DNA from: Takakia lepidozioides
Lineage: Eukaryota; Streptophyta; Takakiopsida; Takakiales; Takakiaceae
Length of the DNA: 64,000 bases
Assembly (NCBI GenBank): GCA_030704615.1
Contig: CM060733.1
Span: forward strand, 37,324,001 to 37,388,000
Direction of reading: 5' to 3'
Below, piece by piece: positions 47,901-61,075 of this stretch. The position numbers and the translations under genes were made by a program. The notes under the pieces were generated by a model, which saw only the letters and a list, made by a program, of their open reading frames with translations, was not told where the DNA came from and did not search any database. How positions within the stretch are numbered: position 1 is the stretch's first letter; every line of letters begins with the position of its first letter.

Positions 47901-49320
47901 GATGTGGGTGTTGAGTTAGTGGTAAGCGTGCGAATGCTGATGAGTGAGTAAGTGTACCGGAAAAGTCTATGTATCGTTGCCCAACTGATTACAAACTCTA
48001 GAATGCTTATCTAAAATGCAGCAACGATGGATTACCACTGCTCGCCGATATTTGAAGTTGATTAGGCTACTAGCCTCTCCGCTGTAAACTTGCAAACGGT
48101 ACTGCTGAGTTTAAGTTTAATCTGCTTATATCCGTGCGACTAATTATCACTTGATCATGACAAAGTTGTACGCTTGCAGAGGGCTGACTGCTAACTGAAC
48201 AACCCACATTTTGAGAGAGAGGCCGACTGAGATGAACTAACGAGTACATCTTTGATAACTGCTCATCATCAGCGCTCACTCCGGAGTCCCGGATAAATGC
48301 CCAGTACAGTTGCGCAATGCCCGACTCCTGAAACACACGCTCCTCTACTGAGATTAAATTCGAATGTCCAGAATGATCTTGAAAGTTCTCGGTACCAGAT
48401 TCCACGGACCTTTAGAATTGTGCTGTTAGCTTGGATGGACGAGGAGGGTACCGTTGTCGTTCTAGAAATCTCGTGGTTCTAGGCCCTGCATATCCGTTTA
48501 CGATGATGGGCGAGCGCTCCATATATAGGCAAGCGCCGCTCGTTTGTCAGTATCATTAATCAGTGGTTGTTCAACATCTAGTGGCCGGGCACTGGCCAAT
48601 CAATCAACTGATTACATCATTTGAATATCATGATTCACTTCTTAGAGCGTTTAAAGACGGAGATTGCGCTAGTGGCAGGTGCTTCTGTCGCAGAAGCCAC
48701 ACCAGTTGAGATGCTTGGGTTACATAAGCGTTCGAGAAGTCTGATGGTTGATATACAATCGATGAGGCCTACTTACTTACACATAGTAAGCTCTACGTAT
48801 ATGTTGTGACTGGTCACGACGATGATCCATTCGAGATAAGCTCATTGGAAGTATAGCAACTCTCATGTGCATGATCCATGGACTTCGGGTTGTGATTACC
48901 ATGAACAGCAATTGCTCAGAAGGAAGAGAAAACCTGTTTGAGTACTTACAGTAGAAATGGAATAGAAGTACAGCATTCTGATCTAACAAACCACATGACA
49001 CCGAGCAAGCAGCTGACCGGTACTTTTTGAAGTCGTACACAGGATCCATGGTGTATTATTAATTCATAATCCATGGGAGATGTAGAGTTCGTCAGTTTTG
49101 TCTCATCGATCTCAAGGCTACCTACTTTTCCACGCCTAGTACTTTCGAGTGACTTCTCCATAATTCTCAGTTACAGCATTGGCTGAACTCTGGAAGCTTG
49201 AGAGGTCTTCAAGACGTCAGAAGCCTACTCGTGCTAGCAACTTGCTTCGGGATCTGAATTTTGTTGTGACCCAAAGAACAAAACTAAGAGATCTCATTTC
49301 AAAGTCTAAGGGACGTTTGA
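44911..49320. other. gene-poor stretch with tandem duplication
   Basis: No gene is recognisable. Contents: TATATA runs near 45298-45314; a two-copy direct repeat at 46050-46590; a GC-rich island at about 46620-46740; and scattered ORFs without domains. The part at 48.0-49.3 kb downstream of the WIP stop should contain its 3' end. Confidence 0.5.
46050..46590. repeat. two-copy direct repeat, offset about 350 bp
   Basis: The phrases TTTCGACCT, TTTCATGGATGAAATCGCCAA, ATGGATGATATAAATGGATT and CAGAATGTAT occur in the same order at 46060-46240 and 46400-46580. The copies differ by small indels. Confidence 0.85.
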
Positions 49321-51382
49321 TTATTGAGAGCCAGCCGAGACGTCATCCTCAACGTCATCCTCGGATACAGGGTCCTCCTCATCCTCGCAAGAGTCAACAC
49401 CGTGAGGAGCGTGTCCATTGCCAAAAGCTCGAATATGATCTTTGAGAGATCGCTTGTGCTTGAAGTCTGATCCACAAATGCAATACCACAGCTTTCCACA
49501 GTTTTTCTCATGTGTGCGCCAATCACCTCGGACAGCAAAAACCTTGCTGCACTTCCGACACATGAATGGTTTGATTCCATGCTTTCTCTTGTAATGAGTC
49601 TGTAACGTTCGAAAATCTTTAAGGGGTTTCGCGCGCGGGTGTTCGATATTGTTGCGGCAACCTTGCGCACAACAATAACACGGCAACCTCAGCATCGCTG
49701 TTGGTTGTGTGCCCCGCAATGATTCTGGACCCTTCCTATATTGAGATCCATGGCCCCACATGTGCATCTGCAGCAATACACGACCATTGTTTGTCATCAG
49801 ATCTAGATATTTTTCTGAACATTGGCAATCTAGAAAACTTTCACTAGATTTGAATTGCAGCTCTAGATAGAGCTGCAGTGACAACAATGAAGGACTACTG
49901 ACCTGCATGTTGTTGTAGCGGTTGAATGTCTTGCTGCACACTGGGCATGAAAACTGTGTAGGCCCTACTAGTATCTGGGCTGGAGTTGGAATCCAGTATT
50001 GGCCTTCAAGCAGCAATCCCCGACCCCTCTCAAACGGGTCCTTCTCCACAGCACTAGGGCCGTCGTACCCGTGAACCCCATCGGCCCTCCTCGTGCTAAA
50101 GGCATCCGACGAGGGAGGTCCAATGTGGAGTGCCACAGTCACATTGTCATCAGAGTCTTGACAGGCATCAGAATTGGGTAGTTGTGTGGCAGTGCGCACC
50201 TCCGAAGTATATGGATGTTCATGTGCACTGGGTGGACTTAAGCTCAGAAATGGTCGAACTCGACGAAGAGGAAGTTCCGACACATATCGTTGCTGCTGCA
50301 GTTCACTCATGTGGTTTTGTGCTTCCTGATCATAAAACTGTTGATGTAGATGCTGGTGAGAGTGAAGCGGGTGCTGAAGATGATGGTACTGCAACAAACA
50401 AAGTAAAAACATGTTTTAGTTCAACTGACGGTATGCAGCGCGCCGATCGCTCCAAAAACAATAGTGAAAAAAGTGAGGATGGTAGTTGACAGATCGATTC
50501 ATCACAGTAGATGGTGAAAGATATAATTTCGTGAACTTCAAGATGTCTGCCTGTGAAAGGCTTCAAATCAGTAAAACCATAGATCTAGAAACTAGATCTC
50601 CTGAAGAGATTTCAAGCATCCTAGAAATTGGGGTTCCGAGGTTACTGCCAGAGTGATAGTTTATTCATATGTATGTACACCTTACAAGAGCAATTCGAAA
50701 TCATGTCACCACATTTACCTACACCGAGCTGGCCAGGCACGGTTGTCCAGATTAATCTGCCCTTGAGACCCCAAGTGCTACGACTCTCTCGGCCTGGACT
50801 AGCAAACATGCATGCCGGACCGTGGACGGATCTTTACAGTAGCCTTTCAGAACAGGTGCCTACACGTTCTTAAGTAACACCTAACACCTATCCGCAACAG
50901 GCACGGGAAGTTCTGATTGCTTTTGAAGTGTAGGACGCCCAACCTTCTGACCACCTAGGAGCCTCTCCAAACATATATGTCAGGACTCTCAAGGAGGACT
51001 TACACAGCAAGCTTGAACTACTAGTGAGGTTGACAACAAAACCTGCATGGACTAGACTTATTGTCATGCATCGTCTGAAGAAGAGTACAACTACCAAAGA
51101 GTTTCCAAAGCATACAATATCATGGGTGAGTCACACACACACACCCACCCCAGAGACGGAGGTTGGAGAGTCAGGAGCAGAGACGTATGGGTTCGAAGAG
51201 GTGCCCGACGGGCCACTGCTACTCAGGTTGTCACCGTAAGGAATAGCCACAGGCAATTGCGAGACCGGTTGAGCGAGGCCGTTTGGCTTGAGCCATTCAC
51301 AAAAGGGTAGAGGGTGTACAGTGATGGCACTCAGGGACCGTGGCACTGCCACTGAGTTCTGAGGATTATACCACGAACTCAT
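49321..51382 (-). CDS. WIP: WIP-family C2H2 zinc-finger transcription factor (3 exons)
   Basis: WIP proteins (TT1, NTT/WIP2 and relatives) are plant nuclear transcription regulators in tissue development. Exons on the minus strand: 51382-51149, 50388-49903 and 49767-49321. Phase is 0 at both joints, giving 388 residues, against 383 in Arabidopsis WIP2. The N-terminal exon has an EWLKPN motif resembling the DWFK motif of WIP2. Exon 2 has [19 protein letters not shown] and [20 protein letters not shown]. The four-finger WIP domain follows: [21 protein letters not shown], then CYCCAQGC to [27 protein letters not shown], and [20 protein letters not shown], with an acidic tail ending SAGSQ. Intron 2 (49768-49902) splits finger 1 and is 135 bases with no stop in frame. 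An ATG at 51451 in the same frame is an alternative start. The zinc-finger part is certain; exon 1 is likely. Confidence 0.9.
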
Positions 51383-53740
51383 CTTCCTTCCTTCCTTTCC
51401 TTCCGCTGCCTCTTCTTCTCCTCTTCTCTCCTCAACCGGTGGCCAGATCAAAGCATACTAGGTTGAGCTCTTGCATGTGAAGTCCTTCCTGATATCAGCA
51501 AAATCTTGGGTTCCTCTCCTCTTCACCTCTGAAGCTATCTGTGCCAACATCTGCCTGGATGGCTGATCGCCGACAGCCCTCACATGATCCAGACAGGATT
51601 GTGGGTGCAATCCCAGTGCCTTTGAGCAGCGGCAGCCCGGCTGAGATGGAGAAGAGATCCTGCTTCCGAATGTTGTGCTACAGTTTGTCACTCCCACTTT
51701 CTTATCATCCACATCATGGATGGATGCCCATCTACTCTTGAGTCTTAAAATATATTTCGCCTCCGACCAGCGCAATTACACCAGTAGAATACCAATTTTG
51801 AAATCGCAATCAGAAGATCTGGGCTCGACTCCTGGACTCCATGTTTTGTTCTCTCATAAAACGCAATAAAACTGTATGTGTACATCAAGGAAGCAGCTCA
51901 AGAGATTGGCTAGCGAACAAACACTCTCATCTGATCAACTGCTGCTCCATCTCCAACGGGTTGTGTTGGGTTGGTCTCGTTGCGGCGCCTCGAAGATGTC
52001 ATACTGCACAGCGGGCAGAGAGGAACACAGATTTGATGCCGTCTACTAAAAATTCTAGTGCTACACAAATAGTCTTTACACTGTCAAGACTACGAGTATT
52101 CCGGAACAGGTTTCTCTCTAGACCGCATTTATAATCGGGCCACCATGGATCCAAGCTAAGTAATAAAATCCCATCCCAATAATGCCAAGGAGGGTCCCGT
52201 CTACGACGCCCAACGGTAGCATGCTGTTCATCGAACTGTCAACTCCATTCTGCATGCAATTCTGGCCGTTCTCTCAGACTGTGTTCCCCGATACAATACT
52301 ATTAAAACTAGTAAAGATTCCGCCTCGGCTGTGGGGGATTCAAGCTGCTGGAGCTCGCAGCTCTGCATCCAACTTGGAAGTTCTTCGCAGCTGGATTGCC
52401 AAGCCACCGCCATTTCTTCTGACACAGCTGCATGCATCACTCCAGCTCGTGGGCTTTCTGGGGCAGCCTGATCAAATGGCTCGTTTGCAAGCGCTCGTGT
52501 AGCTGCCTCACATGTGCATTCATACATTGATACTCGATCATCGGCAGCAGCTGCTTAAGCAATTGATTAGCAGTGTCTAATCCATCACTGCGTCAGTGCA
52601 GTCGTCTAAAATCCGTCATTACAGTAACTAAACTGACATCCCTGTCGGGTATCAGCAGCATGCTGCAGGACTAATTACACGGCACTATGATTCCTCATGT
52701 TTAGCCTAACATCACCAACGAATTACCTTCCTCACGGTAGTACTAACACACTGAATTCCTGCTTCTCAGTGTGGAGTGTTGAAGAATGAAAAGCGCTTGT
52801 ACATATGTGGAAGGGGGGTACTGGTCAGCAACGTCGTCTATGATGGATGTTTTGTTTTCAAAGGAAGCCCAAGCCACAGCTTTGATGGGGCAATTTAACC
52901 CCCTTTCGGGCAGCCCGAAGGCAGCACAGGGGATTGAACCCAACACCCAAAGGCCAATTATACCACTTGTGCGGATGTAAGTAGTATCATCTTTTAAACA
53001 GAGAGGGACATTTATGCTTCTCATTGTTTGACAATTGGGTCTTGAATTCGGGCACGTGTGGTTGTGGCGGGCCCTGCGGGTGGCACAGGGGTCGCGCAGG
53101 GTGGGGCGACCCCCTACCCGGCGGGGTCAGTCTGCTCGGGTGAGCCGCCCCGGCGCGTGCAGGGGAAGCCAGAGGGGGAGTGAGTCTGTTGGGCCCACAA
53201 AACACCTGAAGATATGTAGATATATAATTAATTATTTCAAAGGTTTGTGAAAAGCAGCGGTTAGTGTGGTGGTTAGGAACAACTTGTGATGAAGAGAGGG
53301 TTTGCTGATCAAATATTGGCAGGTTTGTGGTGGTAATGTTTGTTAATAACGAATACATATTTTGTTTGAGGAGGGTACGAAGGTTGGAGTTAGGCGGTCG
53401 CCAGTCAGTCCGCTAGTCAATCGCCAGTCTGGTGAGTCCGCTCGCCAGTCTGCCGGACTGAGTTGGTCCGCTCGCCAATCGCTAATCTTCTCGCCAATCG
53501 CCAGTCCGCTCGCCAGTTGGAGTCAGTCTGTTGAGGGTTTGGCCAGTCCGCTAGAAAGTCCGCCGCCATTAAAGAACTAGGACTTAGAAAAAATTCAGAA
53601 TCTAGACCCGGTGAAAGGGGGGTGGGTTTATGAGCTCACCCCATGGGCCGTCCTTGGCGGGGCCCATAGTTGCATTCAAGACCCAATTATTAAAAAATGA
53701 GAGCCTACATTTATTGAAACAAAAAGAAAAAAAGAAAAAA
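51383..53740. other. WIP upstream region and CGCCAGTCCGCT array
   Basis: No gene is recognised. The first kilobase should hold the WIP promoter and leader. From about 53395 to 53575 short words CGCCAGTC, GTCCGCTCGCC and CAATCGCCAGTC recur, a GC-richer relative of the CAGTCTGC arrays at 23-38 kb. Confidence 0.55.
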
Positions 53741-53746
53741 ATTGCA

Positions 53747-53997
53747 CATCAGCTGGTAGCTCAGCTGGTAAGTGCACAGTGTGTCGCCCTGGTGGTTCGG
53801 GGTTCAAACCCGCTGCCTTGCCTGGTTTGAACCCGCTGCCCTGCCTGGTGTGTGGATTGTTCGTGACCGGCTGGTCTGGTGGTGACATTTCCACCTATGT
53901 GCCTAACGGCTTATCTGAAAGGGGGTTAATTTTTCCCCCTCCTCAAGGGCCTGAATTGTGAGCAGTCGCTCCCAGGTTTCCCTTAAAAAAAAAAAAA
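53747..53997 (+). mobile_element. tRNA-derived SINE copy
   Basis: Box A is TGGTAGCTCAGCTGG and box B is GGGGTTCAAACCC. The box-B region is followed by a partial duplication, TTTGAACCCGCTGCC. The 3' part reads GTGAGCAGTCGCTCCCAGG then TTTCCCTT and about 13 A. The tail words match the copies at 1.6 and 18.5 kb, but the middle is different, so it is a subfamily. A target duplication is not clear. It is not a tRNA gene because no cloverleaf closes around the two boxes. Confidence 0.75.
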
Positions 53998-53999
53998 TA

Positions 54000-55120
54000 G
54001 AACCCTCATACTATATATATCATTGAAAATAATATTATCTTTTTTAATTTTAGGGCAGGCTCTGAAATTCATTTCAAATATTTGAAATTATGGAGAGTTT
54101 TGGCGATTTTTTTTTTTTTTTTTCTCAGAACAGAGGCTGTGGCCCTGGAATTTATTAAAGGAGAATAATGAGATACAAATAAAACTAAAAATTGAAAACA
54201 GTTTTGCTGGCGAAATTCATTTCCATTTTTTCTTTCCTTTTGGATGAATATCTCATGCAAAGAAGTGTAGTCCCGAGTCATGATTAGGTGAGCAAGAACA
54301 TGCAAATTTTTTAATTTATTTTTATTTTTTTAGAACGGAGGCCCTTATTATTTTATTATAAAAGGCGAGGAAAAAATAACCTCGAAGAACAACCATAAGG
54401 TAGAGAAAGGGGACACAGCCCCCAGAACAACTTGCAATAATTTCATAAATTTTCTAGTGTGAGCACATTTCTGTTTCATCATAACATATTACTTGGATAT
54501 TCCTAGAGTATATAAAATATTCTTTGGATATTCCTAGATATCATTTTATACTCATGTGAGCATGCCCACGCACTAGCCAACCTCTATCTTAAATAACCTT
54601 CATAAAAGTAGTATAATATGGTCTGTAGAATATAATATTATCTTCACTTAAGTAAGATGTTTCGCATCACAGAATAACCTCTACTGTCCAGCCCTAATTC
54701 CAAAAACTTCCATCCGTTGACCTAATTTGGGTACAATAGGTGTAACTATGGAGGAGCCAAGTGTTATGGCCCCTCCTTCCTGTTTTCGTCTTTTGTTTTT
54801 TTAATAAAAGGGAAACACCTGGGAGCGATATTTTTTCTCCGCTTTCAGCAAAATTATTGAGGGCTCTGCTTAAGAGAAAACAAATTCTATTGACCAGAAA
54901 AACCTGCTGACAAATTTCAAACTATTTCAATGCATCCGCACAAAGTGAGGTATTACCTTTGAGAAGGTAACGTTGAGCATTGTCGAATAACGCAAAACAC
55001 AAAGGTTTTCAAGTGAAGAAGTGGAGCATGTACAAAACGCGTCAGTTTGCTGATCTGCGATGGCTTCTTGTTGCAGATTGACGCAGTGATGTAGAAGGGA
55101 TGGCGTGGGAAGCATGGGGA
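54000..55120. other. AT-rich stretch with an inverted SINE tail
   Basis: A T-rich run lies at 54108-54123. At about 54792-54870 the SINE 3' tail is present on the minus strand (CGCTCCCAGGTGTTTCCCTT read in reverse). No gene is seen. The 3' part of CYP59 and the remaining DHX15 C terminus were looked for here and not found. Confidence 0.5.
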
Positions 55121-55139
55121 AGAAGTCTCCATCTCTGTC

Positions 55140-55260
55140 TTACGCTCCAGCAAGTTACTGAGCTCGTAGCAATGGGGAATGATCTCTATCAACCACTCTG
55201 CACGCACATTCGTGACAGTACGCAACAATTCAGTATATATTACCCACTCGGGCTTGCCCA
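55140..55260 (-). pseudogene. DHX15/Prp43-like helicase pseudogene, C-terminal piece
   Basis: The minus strand reads GKPEWVIYTELLRTVTNVRA, then EWLIEIIPHCYELSNL. This is the OB-fold end of Prp43/DHX15-type DEAH helicases, where KPEWVIY is diagnostic. It is colinear with the N-terminal piece at 55.8-56.5 kb, but the segment between them lies in the opposite orientation. Confidence 0.85.
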
Positions 55261-56536
<1,276 letters not shown>

Positions 56537-57384
56537 AAACCTTGAAGTAGGCAGCCTCACACGCTTCCTGTCCCTCAAACTCTGCAGTCACAAGGTAACA
56601 ACCACCAGTATAGTAAGAGGACTCCATAATACAGGGATATCTGAGAGTATTTTTCTTTCAAGTTTCCTGACAACGAGATTGCCAAAAAATTGACTGCTCC
56701 TAAAATAGGTGCAAGACACCAGAGCAAGGAGTATTACGGTTGTAATATGATGGGTGCACCACTTACCAATGAAAGCATAACATAAGCTATCCCCAGTTTT
56801 GTAGTCCCGTATGATGTCAGCCCTGACCCATTGCGGCAACCCAGCATTAGACTCCAAGCAAAAGGACATAAGAGTTTGCACAAACTGACGCTGTCTCTCC
56901 TATGAGCAACAGCCACACATGCTTGTAGATGCACAAGTGTCGAATCAGGTTGCGTTACACTTATGAAACAACCTTGCCAAAGTGCCCGAAATTGAGTTCA
57001 AGATCACCTTCCTGCACACTCAAACCATAATTAATTTTAGGCAGATCACGGTTTTGCGATTACGTAGTCTGCACTAATAACACTGCTTGCTGGGTAGTGG
57101 TTCCTAGTCTCCTGTTAATGTTCCCTTGAAAATGCTACTGCTTGAAATGATGAGCATATCAGAGATGGGGTGAGGTCCAGGTGTGCAATGTATACCTCCG
57201 TCACAGGGTTGAGCTTACAAACAAACAACACATTCTCAGGTGGCTTCATTTCTGCCTCTGGAATATCTCCTATCTGCAGATGACATGACCCCACGCTCAG
57301 TCTCTTCCATCTTCACACTGGGGCTCTCAAGTTGGTAAATGCAAGTTTGTGGGTCCTTCAGCTATTTTTGCATGAAGGGAGAGA

Positions 57385-57990
57385 GAGAGATTGTACTCAT
57401 AAGACATTGTTTGCCCTAGCCTTGTGGCCATTGACCCCGCGCCCAGTTTGAACGGAACATAAAGGGACAGAAACTACCTTTGTCAGGGGCTGACGCCGGT
57501 AGTATGATTTACCTTGGAATAAACAGTTGATCCGAGATTTCCATATATCCTCCAGAAATCCCTTCACACAAGCATCAATCTGATGTGTGTGATTTGCCCA
57601 ATAGCTAGACCCCAAAAGGGCCTGGGCTTTTGGCTCAGCCTCAAGATTTTCAAAGTTGTTAAACAGAGGTACAGGCACAATTTCCTTGATGGAATGGAAG
57701 AGGGTGTCCCGTTGGTGAGAGTACCCAGGACAATGAATCAGGAAGTGAATATTGTCTTCAGGTTGCCCACACAACGGGCACTTACAATCCCCCTTTCCTC
57801 TCTGCGACTGTTTGTTGTTCAAAGGTAGGCTACCCACCCTGAGTTTGAATTTCAGTCTAGTGCCGAGGGTGGGTAGACCCTTGAGGTCATCCATGATGGC
57901 CTCACCCATGCCACAGACTGGAAACAGGTTGAGGGAAGTTTTCTGCCTAACTTCATTTTCTTCAGACAATTTCCTGGCAATAGACATGGC
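57385..57990 (-). mobile_element. LINE 3' fragment in CYP59 intron 7
   Basis: A 196-codon open segment on the minus strand includes FKLRVGSLPLNNKQSQRGKG, then a CCHC-like finger CPLCGQPEDNIHFLIHCPGY, the block FENLEAEPKAQALLGSSYW and a C terminus of GHKARANNVL. This is the zinc-binding segment and tail after the reverse transcriptase of non-LTR retrotransposons. It ends in GTACTCATAAGACATTG followed by a (GA)n run instead of a poly-A tail. It is the best-preserved copy of this family in the window. Confidence 0.82.
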
Positions 57991-59579
57991 TTCGGAAACT
58001 TCAGCTTCTAATCCAGAAGGGAGAGAGAGAGAGAGAGAGAGCTTGTCCCTCTTCTTTCCCTACTATGATTGCAGTCTGATCAACCAATATACCAACTCGA
58101 CAATGATGGGTGAGGTCTGGAGTAGAAAGAGAGCAGAGGCAAAAACGCCTACCATCTCCAAAACCATTGCACGTGACTGGGCCTCCTTCCTCCGCAGCGA
58201 CTCATCAAGTTCCTCTGGTTCTATTTGTTCATCCATAGGTACCCAATCATCTTCCAATCGAACTTCCTCACCCTGCCATTCATTTGTAAGAATGTCAGGA
58301 CTAATATGTGTTTCAATACAGGAAAAAAGTAAATAGATGATTACCATACTACATTAGTCAGTGAGCCAAAAGAGGTTCTGCAAAGCAAAGAGTCACCTCT
58401 GCTGGTGGTTCCAACACTAGTGATTGGTCTGGAATCATGTCAGCAAGGGAAGGGGGATCGTCAAATGGATCATCCAATATGTGGGTATGCTTTATCCTGC
58501 CCCAAAACCCACCCCTGTCCAGTCAGCACATTACCTTGGGGCTTTTGTTGTTCATGATTCTATATTACATAGAGCTGCTTCCAGAGTCAGGACTCAAAGA
58601 AGTGGAAGTGGTTGGTTACTACACAACACATAAACCTAAGAAGTCAATAAAAAGCCTAATATTTCAGTGTCCATTTGAAAGGAACTTACCGAATATTTTT
58701 GTATGGCCGAAATTTTTCATCCACAAAAGCCTCATTTTATCCTCATTAGTGTCTCCAAGCCCTCTGCTACCTCTCCAAACACCTGCAACTTGCCAGTCAG
58801 CATACTACTTGGCAAGGAAGAAAGCAGTCCTGCTCTAGAAAGACTAACTGCTCAGCGCTAATACATCTCACCAAACGATGATAAAAGGAACAACACACTG
58901 ACCGTATATTTTCCATCGAGGTAGTCAAGTTCAGCTCTCGTGGTGATATAAAACTGCAACACAACCAGTGAGGACAAGACAACGTCAAACACAAATGGAG
59001 AAACGGGGGGAAGAAAACGTAATCATTGTAGACATTGACCATTGCATGCCAACATCTGCTATGAGTGGGTTGTAATTATTACACTAAAAATACAACGTTG
59101 ATTTGGGGTCTGCTGCTCTAGCGCCCAAGTCCAACAGAAGTATAACACTGCCAAATAGCACTGTCTAAGAAAGGCCAAGGTGCGAAAGAGAAGAATTAAG
59201 CCCCTCAAGAAACTCTTGGCATGCAAAGTAGTGATCAAAGGTTGTTAGCTTCTAAGTTAGAGGTGTTTGTACCTTCCCCCTGAGTGAGGGAGAGATGTTG
59301 TACCTGGGATGCATTCGCATTTTCACCAGCACTGGCCATGGCAACAATGCCCACTTTGTCATGCTTGAGTTTTGGATGCAGCTCATTTTTGAAAAACCTT
59401 GCCTGCTCCCCATACAGGAATCTGCAGGTAAGTTGCACACATTAACACAGCCTTACAACCTCTCATCAAAACTAAACTCTCAAACTGTGATACATGTTGC
59501 CATGAAAAGCCAGGATGAACCAGCCCACACTAACTCAGAAAGAAGAATAGAACAGTTTACTAACTGACAATTTGAAGGG

Positions 59580-60012
59580 AATGATGTGCAGAATAACCAG
59601 GCCCATTCCCATCATGGCCCACAGGCCTTCAGGGTGAGCAGACAGCACCTGCAAATTTGATTTGTGTGACACATAGTCGCACACAAGTCATAACAGCCTA
59701 TGTTGCTGCATCTTGTATGCCGGCTTAATTGTGCACACCTCACATACCGAACTTCAAAGGCAGACCTACAAAGAACAGGGTCTACAGAAGCAAGCAAGGC
59801 ACCCCACATATGCACGAGTAAAGTGCATATTCGTGGACGCAACATTTATGGGTCAGTCACAAAAGCACACTATCAGAAAATTTTGGTTGTGACAATGGGC
59901 AAAATAACCAGGCCCATCCAATCAAGGCCCACAGGTCTTCAAGCTGGGCAGACAGCACCTACAATTTAGTTTCGGTGACACATAGTCGCACACAAGTCAT
60001 AGCAGTCTGACT
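59580..60012. repeat. tandem segmental duplication in CYP59 intron 2
   Basis: A segment of about 120 bases containing AATAACCAGGCCCAT, GGCCCACAGG, GCAGACAGCACCT and GACACATAGTCGCACACAAG is present at 59583-59703 and again at 59897-60011. On the minus strand each copy follows a splice-acceptor-like context and reads VLSAHPEGLWAMMGMGLVIL or a decayed form. It may be a captured exon, but the source is unknown. Confidence 0.75.
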
Positions 60013-60451
60013 GCATTTTGCATTTGGGGTTAATAGAATCAAGTGTACAAATAAGTGTGCTGACCTTACTGAAATAACACTTATGTTTCAACGGTATAAG
60101 GCAAGTGACGGTGTCTTACTTGTAGATGGAGTCTCCACCTACACCTGTGCCAGTAGGGTCCCCAGTTTGTACAATGAAGTCCTTTTGCACTGAGTGGAAT
60201 AAGCAGTTATTGTAGTATTTCATTCTGTCACACTCAAAAACACCCCTGTGTTAGAGCTGCTTGGTGATTCCGCAAGCCAATGCAACAAAGGCAGCTCTAA
60301 AAGAAAAAACTCTGCAGAAGGGAGATGGAGAAGGGAGGTACATAAGAACTCACTTGCAAAGCTTGAGAAAGTTCTTGGAGGCCAGAGGGCACATATCCGT
60401 AAACAGATCGACGACCAGGTCGCCCACACTGGTGTTCATCATCACCGACAT

Positions 60452-61075
60452 TTCATCTTGTTCCAGCCTTCTTCACTCCGAGGTTATGAAATGCTCTGCT
60501 CACAACCGAGGTTGGAAATCAAAAACTGGGCTTCATATTAATCTGAGGCAGCGATTTGAGTATCATATATGACATCTCAGAGGGGATAGCTTGTCAATGT
60601 GCATAACAACCCTAGAGAAAAGGGGGCAAAGAAGCGGGGACAAAAGCACAACATACAGGCAGGAATCACTCACGTGCAAGGACCTCTGTTTCTTTGTCCA
60701 ACTTTTTGTGTTCAGATCGTAGCTGCCTTGTTCGATCCTGCATTGACTGCACCCACCCCTCTGCCTAGTGAATTGATGGATCGAGGCTTAGGACTGCTTG
60801 AATCTGCATTGACCGGGAAGTGAACTATGCTCCTTCTTCCATTGTTTATTGTAAGCTGGAGAGGGCCTCTGATCCTCTTTCTTTAAGAAAAAAGAAAAAG
60901 AAAAGAAAAGAAAGCAAACAGACAGACAAATAAGAGAAAAGCAAAAGAAAAGCAAAAGTTTGATCATCGAGTATAAGTAGCGCCAACTTTAGTCACAAGG
61001 AATGAGTCACATGCAAGCGGCTGACAGTGTAGAACAAGACAGACGTCAACGGGGAGGATTCCTTGCTGCTCTGCC
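60452..61075. promoter_or_regulatory. divergent promoter region between CYP59 and IDH
   Basis: The start codons of CYP59 (minus, 60451) and IDH (plus, 61076) are 624 bases apart and point away from each other. The spacer includes an A/G-rich tract at 60880-60955. No TATA box or other element can be assigned with confidence, and no ORF of interest is seen. Confidence 0.5.

Larger units (their letters stand above)
56541..60451 (-). pseudogene. CYP59: CYP59 (PPIL4-type) cyclophilin-RRM gene, 3' end missing, two lesions
   Basis: CYP59 is a nuclear multidomain cyclophilin with a peptidyl-prolyl isomerase domain, an RRM, a CCHC knuckle and a charged tail. In Arabidopsis it binds SR proteins and the Pol II tail. 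Exons (minus): 60451-60354, 60224-60120, 59421-59304, 58953-58903, 58782-58690, 58496-58397, 58272-58153, 57273-57196, 57011-56965, 56822-56767 and 56581-56541. They give about 302 residues. Landmarks: [91 protein letters not shown] and RDYKTGDSLCYAFIEFEGQE. Lesions: an extra A in exon 5 (near 58735) shifts the frame, and exon 9 meets ATAAGT where GTAAGT is expected. After exon 11 (AAYFK) comes the DHX15 fragment; the rest of the RRM, the knuckle and the tail are not in the window. The single-base defects could be assembly errors. Confidence 0.9.

Noticed and set aside
53754-53825. tRNA gene
   Set aside because: Box A and box B are present but acceptor and anticodon arms do not close, and the unit continues into a SINE body with a poly(A) tail.
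56588-56881. Single 97-codon minus-strand ORF across CYP59 exons 10 and 11
   Set aside because: It reads through the exon 10 donor. Only the part to ADIIRDYKTGDSLCYAFI belongs to CYP59.
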